Below are positions 1-7,062 of a stretch of DNA of 10,611 bases, one piece after another. Where the stretch lies: NCBI GenBank assembly GCA_002731395.1, contig PCBQ01000034.1:10206-20816 (forward strand), given 5' to 3'. The notes below the pieces were generated by a model. The model made no database searches, was not told the DNA's origin, and saw only the letters and a program-made list of their open reading frames with translations. Origin of the DNA: Methanobacteriota archaeon. GTDB taxonomy: Archaea > Thermoplasmatota > Poseidoniia > Poseidoniales > Poseidoniaceae. How positions within the stretch are numbered: position 1 is the first letter of the stretch; the number at the start of each line of letters is the position of its first letter. A program made the translations under genes and the position numbers.

Positions 1-752
1 ACGCGCGGTTGAGACTTCCAAAGCTCCAGTACACTGGTCGTTGTCATGCCATGACCTTCGGGCAAGGTGGCAACGATGGCGTGCATGTGCATGATGGTGG
101 TTGGAACCGCGACGGCCATGGACGTGATGTCAATCTCTGGACGAACCGTCATGACGTCAGGACCATGATGGCTGGGAACTTTGAGCACCGGGGTAATGGC
201 GTTGATGGGGCCCTTCTTCGAGTCACCCGGGTCAGCCGCGCGGCGGATCATGGTGCATTCGACCTTGAGGGAGCCACAGGCTTCGAGCAAAGGAACGAGG
301 GTACGGGATAGGCCCGTGGTGTTGCAGGACACCACGCGGGTTCCTTCCACGTTCAAATTCTCGGTATGGTTTGCACACGATGTGTAGGACATACCTGTGG
401 TCGCATGCTTTTCTCCGCCTTGGAAGATCCACTTCACGCCCGCAGCCTTGTAGCGCTCAAGGTTGGCCGCTCCAGCCTTCCCCGGAGAGCAATCGATGAC
501 GACATCGGTTTGTGCGAGCAAGTCGGAAATTCCACCACCACACGCATAACCTGCATCAGCAAAGGCTTGGATGCGGTCGTGTTCATCGAAAGTACAGAAC
601 AGCGGATACCCCTTTCGGACGGCAAGATCGCATCCAAAGGACGGCCGTGTTTTTGTGACGCCAACAATGGTCATGTCGTCTTGAGCCGCAACTGCATCTG
701 CAACGCGCTTTCCGATGGTTCCGTAGCCGTTGATGGCCACCCTAATGGTCAT
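1..752 (-). CDS. gap: Archaeal type II glyceraldehyde-3-phosphate dehydrogenase, C-terminus cut off by window edge
   Basis: This is the phosphorylating GAPDH of glycolysis/gluconeogenesis, interconverting glyceraldehyde-3-phosphate and 1,3-bisphosphoglycerate with NAD(P) in the cytoplasm. The frame stays open from the ATG at 752 to base 1, giving 250 of the roughly 340 residues usual for the archaeal family. Residues 1-20 hold the Rossmann start (INGYGTIGKRVADAV), followed by GVTKTRP near residue 31. The catalytic cysteine is C143 in SCNTTGL (142-148), the archaeal form of the active-site motif. RRAADP at 170-175 and KKGPINAI at 179-186 are also typical of the archaeal enzyme. The missing part is the end of the catalytic domain. 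It is divergent from the next gene, with a TATA-like box about 25-30 bases upstream. No damaged residue is visible. Identity is very secure; the NAD versus NADP preference cannot be read here. Confidence 0.95.
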   Translation of the reverse strand, partial: MTIRVAINGYGTIGKRVADAVAAQDDMTIVGVTKTRPSFGCDLAVRKGYPLFCTFDEHDRIQAFADAGYACGGGISDLLAQTDVVIDCSPGKAGAANLERYKAAGVKWIFQGGEKHATTGMSYTSCANHTENLNVEGTRVVSCNTTGLSRTLVPLLEACGSLKVECTMIRRAADPGDSKKGPINAITPVLKVPSHHGPDVMTVRPEIDITSMAVAVPTTIMHMHAIVATLPEGHGMTTTSVLELWKSQPR

Positions 753-774
753 GCGCGGCGATGTTCGCACGGGG

Positions 775-782
775 CCTATGAA
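775..782 (-). promoter_or_regulatory. Possible TATA-like box (box A) for the GAPDH gene
   Basis: Read on the minus strand the octamer is TTCATAGG, lying at -30 to -23 from the GAPDH ATG. That is where an archaeal TATA box sits when transcription starts at or next to the start codon (leaderless mRNA). No clear Shine-Dalgarno sequence lies just before the ATG, which fits. It is the only AT-leaning element in a GC-rich gap. Position is the main support; the match to a TATA consensus is weak. Confidence 0.3.
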
Positions 783-816
783 CTGCACGACGGACCCCCT
801 GCTCACGGCGATGAGG

Positions 817-822
817 CTATGT
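817..822 (+). promoter_or_regulatory. Possible weak TATA-like element for the GXGXG gene
   Basis: CTATGT lies 23-28 bases before the ATG at 845, the distance expected for a leaderless archaeal transcript. It slightly favours the start at 845 over GTG 821 or ATG 869, neither of which has a comparable element at that spacing. The match is poor, so this is only a suggestion. Confidence 0.15.
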
Positions 823-844
823 GGCGTTCACGCAACGACATCAC

Positions 845-2401
845 ATGGCCGGCGAGGGCACACCGCTCATGGAGCGTTCCATCGGCATCAACCGACAGTT
901 GGCAGGTGCTCTCGAAACCGCCATTGAACGGAACGCCATCCTCCGAATTGGATGGACGGCTGACGGCACGGAGGTCCCAAAAGAAGGGGAGTCTGGACTT
1001 TGTCCCTTCCTGCCCGAAGGAGCACGCGTGCGCTCACTCGGCCTTCTTGGGCCATGGGTTTCAACGGGAAGTTCGGGCTCCTTCGACCACCGCGGTGATG
1101 CTGGGAGCATGTTTGGCGCTGCACTGCGTGATGGTCGCCTGCTCTGTGAAGGTCATGTCGGCCCCATGGCCGGATGGTCGATGCGAGGTGGAACCATCGT
1201 CATCGAAGACGGTTGTGACGATGACCTCGGCGCATCGATGCACGGCGGACTTATTCTGATCAGAGGAAAACTCGGTCGACGGGTTGGAAACGCCATGCGC
1301 GGAGGCTTGATTGTCATCCATGGTGACGTTGATCACGACCCAGGGAGCGGCATGCTTGGGGGGATGATCGTCATCGATGGGCGGTGCCCAGCACCCGGGC
1401 CTGGTGTCACCATGAGGCCCCTCTCCGCTGACGAATTGAAGGACGTCAATGCAAAAATTGAGGATCCATCATGGCAAGTTCCTGCCGATGCCGTCTGCTT
1501 GGTGCCAAGCCTCATCGAAGATGAGCAAAAAAAACAGCAGGCACCTCGTGAGGAGCCGATGGGTGGGCTTGGACTCATGCCAACCACGCCCTCCTGCTTG
1601 CTGGAAGGAGGATCGGTGGACACCACTGTGCTGCTCGGTCCCGCTCCGTTGGCCCTTCCGTTGCCGGTCCTGCCTCATGTCAACAACGGTGAACGGCTCC
1701 GTGCAAAACGATCGAAGGAAGACGTGGCACAAACGTTGGCGGAGCAACCTTTCCTCGTGGACGAAGCACCGCGACCGATCGACATGCTCCGCATTGGTGA
1801 GGGGACGGTGCAAGCATGGACCAGCCTCGGCTCGGCAGCTGGGGCGGTGATCGACCTTGGCGATCTTCCACCCATGGACCCAGCCTCGCTTGAAGCCCTT
1901 CTCGTGCTTCTTATTTCGATGTGCGAGGAACCCCCCGCCTTCGCCCTCATGGGCGATGCAGGTCGGGTGAATCACATTCACCGATGGGCGGCTGAGCACG
2001 GCATGTGTGCAGTGTTCATGGACGTCGGGAAGCGACCGGACCTGCCTGTGCCCGCGATGCTCCCACTTGCAGGGCGGTCTTCGAACGCAACGTTGGATCC
2101 CGAAATCACCCGCAGTGGCATCAAACTCGACTGGACGCCAAGCGGGCGAGATCTTGTGCTACTTGGAGCAGGCGGTCTTGGATTGGCCATATTCCAGCCT
2201 GTGGATGATGGTCCTGCCGCCCTTGCTGCCACGCTGCGGCAACTCCGCAAAGGCATGACCACCCATCTCCGGGATTTAGGCCTGCAAAGCATCGATGCGC
2301 TTGGGCGCGCCCACCTCCGGGCAACGACGCTCGATGCAGCCTTGATGAGCGGCCTGCGCGTTGCTGGGTTTGAACGCCCATTGCCAGATTGGACGAGGTG
2401 A
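845..2401 (+). CDS. GXGXG beta-helix domain protein fused to a putative degenerate glutamate-synthase FMN barrel
   Basis: Predicted 518-residue cytoplasmic protein. Residues 10-180 are a GXGXG domain, as at the C-terminus of glutamate synthase (GltB) and in FwdC. ERSIGINRQLAG near residue 10 resembles the usual GltB domain opening, and four 19-residue units follow with Met at 113, 132, 151 and 170, each followed within a residue by GG. Residues 218-240 are a charged linker. Residues 245-518 follow the landmark order of an archaeal glutamate-synthase FMN barrel: IGEG near 318, an AGRV stretch at 372-375 followed by AVFMD at 389-393, and a tail like the archaeal GltS end (HLRATTLDAALMSG). However, the GGTGA FMN loop and the Cys-rich 3Fe-4S motif are absent, so glutamate synthase activity is unlikely. 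The domain order is reversed relative to GltB. GTG 821 (526 residues) and ATG 869 are alternative starts. The stop forms part of the pheT ribosome site. GXGXG is secure; the barrel is inference. Confidence 0.75.
   Translation: MAGEGTPLMERSIGINRQLAGALETAIERNAILRIGWTADGTEVPKEGESGLCPFLPEGARVRSLGLLGPWVSTGSSGSFDHRGDAGSMFGAALRDGRLLCEGHVGPMAGWSMRGGTIVIEDGCDDDLGASMHGGLILIRGKLGRRVGNAMRGGLIVIHGDVDHDPGSGMLGGMIVIDGRCPAPGPGVTMRPLSADELKDVNAKIEDPSWQVPADAVCLVPSLIEDEQKKQQAPREEPMGGLGLMPTTPSCLLEGGSVDTTVLLGPAPLALPLPVLPHVNNGERLRAKRSKEDVAQTLAEQPFLVDEAPRPIDMLRIGEGTVQAWTSLGSAAGAVIDLGDLPPMDPASLEALLVLLISMCEEPPAFALMGDAGRVNHIHRWAAEHGMCAVFMDVGKRPDLPVPAMLPLAGRSSNATLDPEITRSGIKLDWTPSGRDLVLLGAGGLGLAIFQPVDDGPAALAATLRQLRKGMTTHLRDLGLQSIDALGRAHLRATTLDAALMSGLRVAGFERPLPDWTR
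1166..1391 (+). repeat. Four in-gene 57-bp tandem units encoding the GXGXG beta-helix coils
   Basis: Met codons recur at exactly 1181, 1238, 1295 and 1352, a strict 57-base (19-residue) period. Each unit encodes a pattern like G-x-x-M-x-G-G-x-I-x-I-x-G. At DNA level the units have diverged, so this is a structural protein repeat (one unit per helical turn of the beta-helix), not a recent duplication or a mobile repeat. Confidence 0.85.
1528..1557 (+). other. Possible -1 ribosomal frameshift cassette in the domain linker
   Basis: Eight A residues occupy 1527-1534, and in the zero frame they read as A AAA AAA, a slippery heptamer at 1528-1534. A 5-base spacer (1535-1539) precedes an imperfect hairpin at 1540-1557: GGC pairs with GCC, an A/A mismatch follows, CCT pairs with AGG, and the loop is CGTG. 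In the -1 frame a TGA at 1549-1551 ends translation after five more codons. The product would be about 235 residues, the GXGXG domain alone. The layout resembles bacterial dnaX, but function in this archaeon is unproven and the hairpin is small. Confidence 0.3.
2395..2401 (+). promoter_or_regulatory. Shine-Dalgarno of pheT, overlapping the upstream stop
   Basis: GAGGTGA is a strong match to the anti-Shine-Dalgarno of 16S rRNA and ends 4 bases before the ATG at 2406. Its final TGA is the stop of the GXGXG gene. It fixes the pheT start at 2406 rather than the in-frame TTG at 2361, and points to translational coupling. Confidence 0.75.
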
Positions 2402-2405
2402 ACAC

Positions 2406-4103
2406 ATGCCCACCATCAGCGTCGAGCAAACCGTGCTTCGAGCCCTGATGGCAAAAGCCGGCCATGAGCATGATGTCCCAACGTTGGAAGAGCGCCTGCC
2501 GCTGCTCGGCACGGACATTGACCGCTGCGATGAGGAGGCGCTTGATATCGAAATTTTTCCAGATCGTCCCGATCTTCTGTCAGCCGAAACGCTGGCTCGC
2601 GCCATGCGCGCATTCCTCCATGACGAAGCGGTCAGCCCTCAGCTGGAGGTCGAACCTGCTTCGACCACCATGACCGTTGACGATGAACTCAGCGATGTCC
2701 GTCCCGTGATCATTTGTGCATTGGTGCACGGCGTCAATTTAGGGGAAGGTGAACAAGCCAAAGATGCAGCGATTCGCCGATTGATGGACCACCAAGAAAA
2801 ACTCCACTTCGCCATTGGTCGAGGGCGGTACCGAGCCTCAATTGGTGTGCACGACTTCGACTGCCTCAACGCCCCGTTCAGAGCCGTTTGCATGGGACGG
2901 GATGCGAGCTTTGTCCCGTTGGGTTCCGACGAGCCAATGACCATCAAAGCCATCCTCGGTGAACATCCGAAAGGTGTAGAGTACGCCCATCTCCTTGAAG
3001 GAATGGAACGTGTTCCAGTCCTCCTCGATGCTGATGACAACGTGCTTTCATTTCCACCCATCATCAACGGAGCACATACGACCGTGACGACCTCCACCAC
3101 CACGATGTTCGTTGACGTTACGGGGTGGGACCTGGCCGCCTGTGAAGCTGCACTTCACCTTGTGTGCCTCCAACTGGAAGCAATGGGAGGTACCGTTGAG
3201 CAGGTGAACGTCATCGGTGGCCCGGGACATGGTCATCACCCGGCGGGTGCCCCTGTGCAACACCACCTCCCGAAAGACCTCATTCAAAGGCTGCTGGGTC
3301 GGTCCTTCACCCGTGATGAAGCAACGTTGGCCTTCCGGCGCATGGGGGGCGAAGTGCGTGAAGAAACGGATGACGCGTTTGTCGTGTCCATGCCCCGCTG
3401 GAGGCTGGATCTGCTCCACAACGTGGACTTGATCGAAGACTTGGCCATCGGTCACGGTTACGATGACCTTGGAGCGTCAAGTCCGACCGCACCATCTCAT
3501 GGCCAACCTCGCCCAGATGCGCACCTGCGGCGGCGGGTTCGCACGGCACTGGTCGGGCTTGGATTTACTGAGGTTCAATCCCTGACGCTCTCCAACCATG
3601 ACGATCAGTTCACGCGCATGCGATGGGCGCCAAGCGGGTCCGTGACAGAGATCACCAATCCAATCACGACCGACCACACCGTGCTCAGGCAACACCTCCT
3701 TCCGGGTCTTTTGCGGTTGTTGGCGGCCAACCGCCACCATGATCTTCCCCAATCCGTGTTCGAACTCGGGACGGTGGTCCGGGACCACAAGAACGCTGGT
3801 CGAGTGGCTTTCCTCGCTGCGGAAGCGAGCGGAGGCTTTGCTGCAGTTCGTGGGCGCATTCAGGCCTTCATGGGCGCATTAGGGGCCACTGAAGCCAGCA
3901 AGATGACCATCGAGCCTCTGCCTGACGGTGAGGGACCATGGCTCGCCGGAAGAGCGGCCCGTGTGATGATCGATGGCGCTTGGGTTGGATGCTTTGGGGA
4001 GATTGATCCCCATGTGGCCGATGCCTTCGAGTTGGCCGTCCCGATGAACGCCGCCGAATTCGACATGACAGCCCTCGGCGCCGCACTCCCAGATCCTGTG
4101 TGA
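2406..4103 (+). CDS. pheT: Phenylalanine--tRNA ligase beta subunit (archaeal type)
   Basis: Beta subunit of the (alpha-beta)2 PheRS that charges tRNA-Phe; it carries tRNA-binding and editing domains, while catalysis is in PheS. At 565 residues it has the normal length of the short archaeal/eukaryotic form. Landmarks in order: EIFPDRPDLLS (49-59); the B3/4 editing domain with SIGVHDFD (145-152), PLGSDEPMT (171-179) and KGVEYAHLLEG (189-199); the highly conserved SFPPIINGA (215-223); the B5 region with DLLHNVDLIEDLAIGHGY (335-352); and the class II-like core with NPITTDHTVLRQHLLPGLL (418-436) and a VFELGTVV motif (451-458). The B1 OB-fold domain of long bacterial PheT is absent, as expected. 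Start ATG 2406 is supported by a strong ribosome site. No pheS is visible beside it. Five bases separate its stop from the SRAP start. Identity is very secure. Confidence 0.97.
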   Translation: MPTISVEQTVLRALMAKAGHEHDVPTLEERLPLLGTDIDRCDEEALDIEIFPDRPDLLSAETLARAMRAFLHDEAVSPQLEVEPASTTMTVDDELSDVRPVIICALVHGVNLGEGEQAKDAAIRRLMDHQEKLHFAIGRGRYRASIGVHDFDCLNAPFRAVCMGRDASFVPLGSDEPMTIKAILGEHPKGVEYAHLLEGMERVPVLLDADDNVLSFPPIINGAHTTVTTSTTTMFVDVTGWDLAACEAALHLVCLQLEAMGGTVEQVNVIGGPGHGHHPAGAPVQHHLPKDLIQRLLGRSFTRDEATLAFRRMGGEVREETDDAFVVSMPRWRLDLLHNVDLIEDLAIGHGYDDLGASSPTAPSHGQPRPDAHLRRRVRTALVGLGFTEVQSLTLSNHDDQFTRMRWAPSGSVTEITNPITTDHTVLRQHLLPGLLRLLAANRHHDLPQSVFELGTVVRDHKNAGRVAFLAAEASGGFAAVRGRIQAFMGALGATEASKMTIEPLPDGEGPWLAGRAARVMIDGAWVGCFGEIDPHVADAFELAVPMNAAEFDMTALGAALPDPV

Positions 4104-4108
4104 GCACC

Positions 4109-4720
4109 ATGTGCGGACGTTTTGCGTTCGGTGTTCGTCTCGATCAGGCTTTGGTCAACGTGGACGTGATGACCGATATCGACCCTGAGCCGACATGGAA
4201 CATCGCGCCCACCGACGCCCACCCCATCCTCACCATGGACGAAGGTGAGATGCACCTTTCCTTGGGACGATGGGGGTTCACCTCAAGTCACAGGATGCGA
4301 AAAGCACCCATCAACGCGCGCATTGAAACCGCCGCTGAGAAACCTGTGTTTCGAAGGTCCATGCGCACCGCCCGAATGGCTGCTCCCGCCACAGGGTGGT
4401 ACGAGTGGCTTGCGTCTCCCGTTGGACGACATCCCTACCACCACGCCCTCACGTCAGGTGAAACCATGTGGTTGGCAGGGTTGCTGCACCCTGAAGGACT
4501 GGAAGGATTCGCGTTGCTGACGCAAGACGCTACCGCCTCCATCGCCCATGTGCATCCACGCATGCCCGTCGTGTTGAGCAGCAACGATCTCCATGCGTGG
4601 CTGGCGGAAGGTCGTGTCCCCGAAGCACCGGAGGTGGTCGCTTGGGCAGTCAGCATGATGGTCAACCGCACCAACGAAGACGGCCCACACCTGTGCGACC
4701 CCATCCCGACGCTCTTCTGA
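4109..4720 (+). CDS. SRAP-domain protein (HMCES/YedK family), abasic-site DNA shield
   Basis: Family members crosslink through the N-terminal cysteine to abasic sites in single-stranded DNA, forming a thiazolidine that protects replication forks. The 203-residue protein shows all the key residues. Cys2 (MCGRF) becomes N-terminal after Met removal. Asn31 lies in WNIAPT (30-35). INAR-ET spans 68-74, Glu99 sits in GWYEW (96-100) and His149 in HPRMPVVL (149-156). The reading frame also opens at GTG 4100, but only ATG 4109 puts Cys at position 2, so this start is chosen on catalytic grounds. The length is slightly under the usual 210-230. It follows pheT by 5 bases, with the pheT stop partly supplying a weak ribosome site. 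RNase HII downstream is another DNA-maintenance enzyme. No sign of damage; identity is secure, while a role in this organism is inferred. Confidence 0.95.
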   Translation: MCGRFAFGVRLDQALVNVDVMTDIDPEPTWNIAPTDAHPILTMDEGEMHLSLGRWGFTSSHRMRKAPINARIETAAEKPVFRRSMRTARMAAPATGWYEWLASPVGRHPYHHALTSGETMWLAGLLHPEGLEGFALLTQDATASIAHVHPRMPVVLSSNDLHAWLAEGRVPEAPEVVAWAVSMMVNRTNEDGPHLCDPIPTLF

Positions 4721-4769
4721 GTGGGCAGGTGAACGACGACTTGAAGGACGAAAAGAGCGAGACTCACCC

Positions 4770-7058
4770 ATGCGAGCAGCATGGCTGGTGCTGCTCCTGA
4801 TGCTGAGCACACTCCCGCTCTCCCATGTCGGTGCTGAAGACAACCCGACGCTGACCTGCCCTGATACGGTCCCACTTGTTCCCGGACAGCCGACATCGCT
4901 TACCGTCATTCAGTCCGGTCTGGAGCCCTCCTCGTTGACGTTTGAGGGCATCACCGACGTCCAGGTCACAGATGTGACCAACAGCACCGAAGGCAGCACC
5001 AGAACCTGGACAGCGACACTGACCGCCTCTCCGACCGCACTGAGCGGTCATGCTGACATGACGATCAACCTCTCCGATGGCGCAGGTACCGTTGCCTCAT
5101 GCACGATCGATGTCTGGATTCGCTCAGCATCTGCGTTGGTGCTTGGCGTCTCGGGAGAATCCACACTGACCGTAAACGAGGGGGTCACCACCCAAGTCGC
5201 CGTCAATTTGACCAACGTTGGTTCGGAGCCGGAGGACGTTCGGTTTCACATGGACACAGCGAGCGATTGGGCATGGGGCTGGACCCTCAACGGGGTGAAA
5301 GTCGATGACCCAAACGTCTCGATCGACCCCGACGAACTCATCTACATCGGCGCTTGGGTTCAGGTCGGCGTGGTCGGTGAGGACGGTCTCCCGTTGTTCG
5401 GCACAGGACCATCGTTCACGCTGACCGCATCGTCGTCCTTTGACGGTCAAGGGGATACCTGGACCTTCGTCCTGGCCATGGAGGAAGTCAGGCGTGTTTC
5501 CCTGTCTGTACAGGATGTCACGCAACCCGTCGCGCCGGGGACGGACGAGCGCGTAGACGTTGTGGTAACCAACAAAGGCAACGTTCCTTCGACGGTGGGA
5601 TTGAGCCTAATCGCCCTCAATCCTGATGGCACGACGGTGGACGGTTTCGAACCTATCGATCGCTTCCAGCGTGACGGTTGGACGGCCGCTCTGTTCGGTG
5701 CCCTCCCAACGGTCCCTGTCCAACCTGGAGCGTCACGTACCATCGAAGTGGGTTTGCTGGCCCCCTGGGTCAACGAGGGACGTTTTGACGTACGCCTCCG
5801 TGCAAACATCGGCTCCGCAACCGCAGAGGTGGACCTCGTCGGTGAAATTGACCTCCAACGCTCGTTTGAGGTGAACGACATCACGGCTCGATGCGAGGAT
5901 TTGGAGGTCGAACGCACGTGCGAAATTCGGGCCAACGTCCGCAACACAGGCACCTTTGATGACACCGCCACCGTTGAAGTCCAATTGCAGGAGGAGGCTC
6001 AAGGAATCGTGAACATCACCGTCCTGACCGAACGGTTGGCACTCAATCACGGCGGTAACCAAGACATCGTCATCGCCCACTTGCGGGCCCATCCGGACGC
6101 TCTTGCCTTCCAATCGGCAAGCCTCGATGTCTTTCTTGGACCGGAGGGAGAAACGCTTGACATGGTGCAAAACCTCGACCTTCGCATCGCACCTCGTGTC
6201 GAGTGGGTGTTTGATTCGGTGGTCCAAGAAGAGGACGCGCGCCAACGGGTATCGGTCACGGCCACCCTTCGTAACGACGGTAACGTCGTCGACGGCTTGA
6301 TCGTGAGCATGAAAGCATCACATGGCATGGAGATGGGGCTGATTCCGCCCGAGGGAGCGGTGCTCGAAGACGAGGCTGGACCCATACGGTCCTTCGAGGT
6401 CGAGGGTTTGCCCATCGGAAACAACATCACGCTCAGGGCTTGGTTCGACCTTCCGGCAGAGGAGAACGTCAACGGAACGGTCTACGTCAACCTCAGCGTG
6501 CGGTCCAGATACGTCCCAGAGCAAACGTTCCAAGAGACGATTATCGCTCCGTACCTTGGCGTTCCATGGCAAGAAATCTCCGCAGACGAGGGATTTGATC
6601 TCCAAGCGGTAGCACACCAAGTCTGGGGCTTGGTGCAGGTCACGTGGCACATTGTTCTCGCCGTGGGCATCGCGACCGTTGTGCTCAATCGGGCTCTCGT
6701 ACGTCGTGCAGATCAGCGCGCAGAACGGGTCGCCATGAACCCGAATCCAAAACCACCGGAGACGGCCCAAGACTGGATGGCTGGGTTCCACACCCGGCGA
6801 GAAGAACCCACCCCTGCAGTCAGCCGAAGCGTGGACGCAACTGCGTTTCAGGAAGCGTTCAGGAACCGTTCCAATCCCAGCCCGGCTCCAGACCCAGCCC
6901 CGCCAACAGCGTTGACCGAGGCGGCTTCCATCGTCCTTGATGCGCGCACGAGTCAGGCAGCATCGGAACGCTTGGATGCGCTGGCCGCTAACCTCGCAGC
7001 ACCCATGCAGGAGGGAAGCGACATCGACACGTTGCTGGAGGACCTCGACTTGGAGTGA
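4770..7058 (+). CDS. Secreted Ig-like repeat protein with C-terminal membrane anchor and cytoplasmic tail
   Basis: No specific family is recognised. The 762-residue protein begins with a Sec signal peptide (R2, hydrophobic 5-17, likely cleavage after VGA at residue 22). Residues 23-600 are beta-rich and extracellular. They include at least four modules marked by a T/R-N-x-G turn: TNVG (148-151), TNKG (267-270), RNTG (391-394) and RNDG (501-504), resembling CARDB/NEW3-like Ig modules. C30/C111 and C375/C384 could form disulfides, and several N-x-S/T sites are consistent with an outside location. One membrane helix spans about 617-640, followed by RALVRRADQR (positive-inside). The tail (641-762) has a Pro-rich stretch near 702-712, an Ala-rich probable helix and an acidic end (EDLDLE). 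Start ATG 4770 is fixed by the signal peptide. A 49-base gap separates it from the SRAP gene; rnhB follows by 4 bases. A surface adhesion, binding or scaffold role is only a guess. Confidence 0.85.
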   Translation: MRAAWLVLLLMLSTLPLSHVGAEDNPTLTCPDTVPLVPGQPTSLTVIQSGLEPSSLTFEGITDVQVTDVTNSTEGSTRTWTATLTASPTALSGHADMTINLSDGAGTVASCTIDVWIRSASALVLGVSGESTLTVNEGVTTQVAVNLTNVGSEPEDVRFHMDTASDWAWGWTLNGVKVDDPNVSIDPDELIYIGAWVQVGVVGEDGLPLFGTGPSFTLTASSSFDGQGDTWTFVLAMEEVRRVSLSVQDVTQPVAPGTDERVDVVVTNKGNVPSTVGLSLIALNPDGTTVDGFEPIDRFQRDGWTAALFGALPTVPVQPGASRTIEVGLLAPWVNEGRFDVRLRANIGSATAEVDLVGEIDLQRSFEVNDITARCEDLEVERTCEIRANVRNTGTFDDTATVEVQLQEEAQGIVNITVLTERLALNHGGNQDIVIAHLRAHPDALAFQSASLDVFLGPEGETLDMVQNLDLRIAPRVEWVFDSVVQEEDARQRVSVTATLRNDGNVVDGLIVSMKASHGMEMGLIPPEGAVLEDEAGPIRSFEVEGLPIGNNITLRAWFDLPAEENVNGTVYVNLSVRSRYVPEQTFQETIIAPYLGVPWQEISADEGFDLQAVAHQVWGLVQVTWHIVLAVGIATVVLNRALVRRADQRAERVAMNPNPKPPETAQDWMAGFHTRREEPTPAVSRSVDATAFQEAFRNRSNPSPAPDPAPPTALTEAASIVLDARTSQAASERLDALAANLAAPMQEGSDIDTLLEDLDLE
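7052..7058 (+). promoter_or_regulatory. Shine-Dalgarno of rnhB, overlapping the upstream stop
   Basis: GGAGTGA ends 4 bases before the ATG at 7063, and its TGA is the stop codon of the surface-protein gene. It supports the start at 7063, which places the catalytic DEAGRG motif at residues 7-12 as in other RNase HII proteins, rather than any longer upstream start. Confidence 0.65.
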
Positions 7059-7062
7059 TGTC

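Noticed and set aside
366..1259. Long plus-strand open frame of 297 codons opposite GAPDH and into the GXGXG gene
   Set aside because: It lies antisense to the GAPDH gene, which has its family motifs in perfect order, and overlaps the start of a real gene. Its translation shows no domain pattern.
845..2401. FwdC (formylmethanofuran dehydrogenase subunit C) as the identity of the GXGXG protein
   Set aside because: The glycine-rich turns fit FwdC too, but the GltB-like opening before the turns, the barrel-like second half and the lack of any methanofuran genes nearby favour a glutamate-synthase origin. The choice is not proven.
845..2401. A functional glutamate synthase large subunit
   Set aside because: There is no amidotransferase domain, no GGTGA FMN loop and no Cys-rich 3Fe-4S motif.
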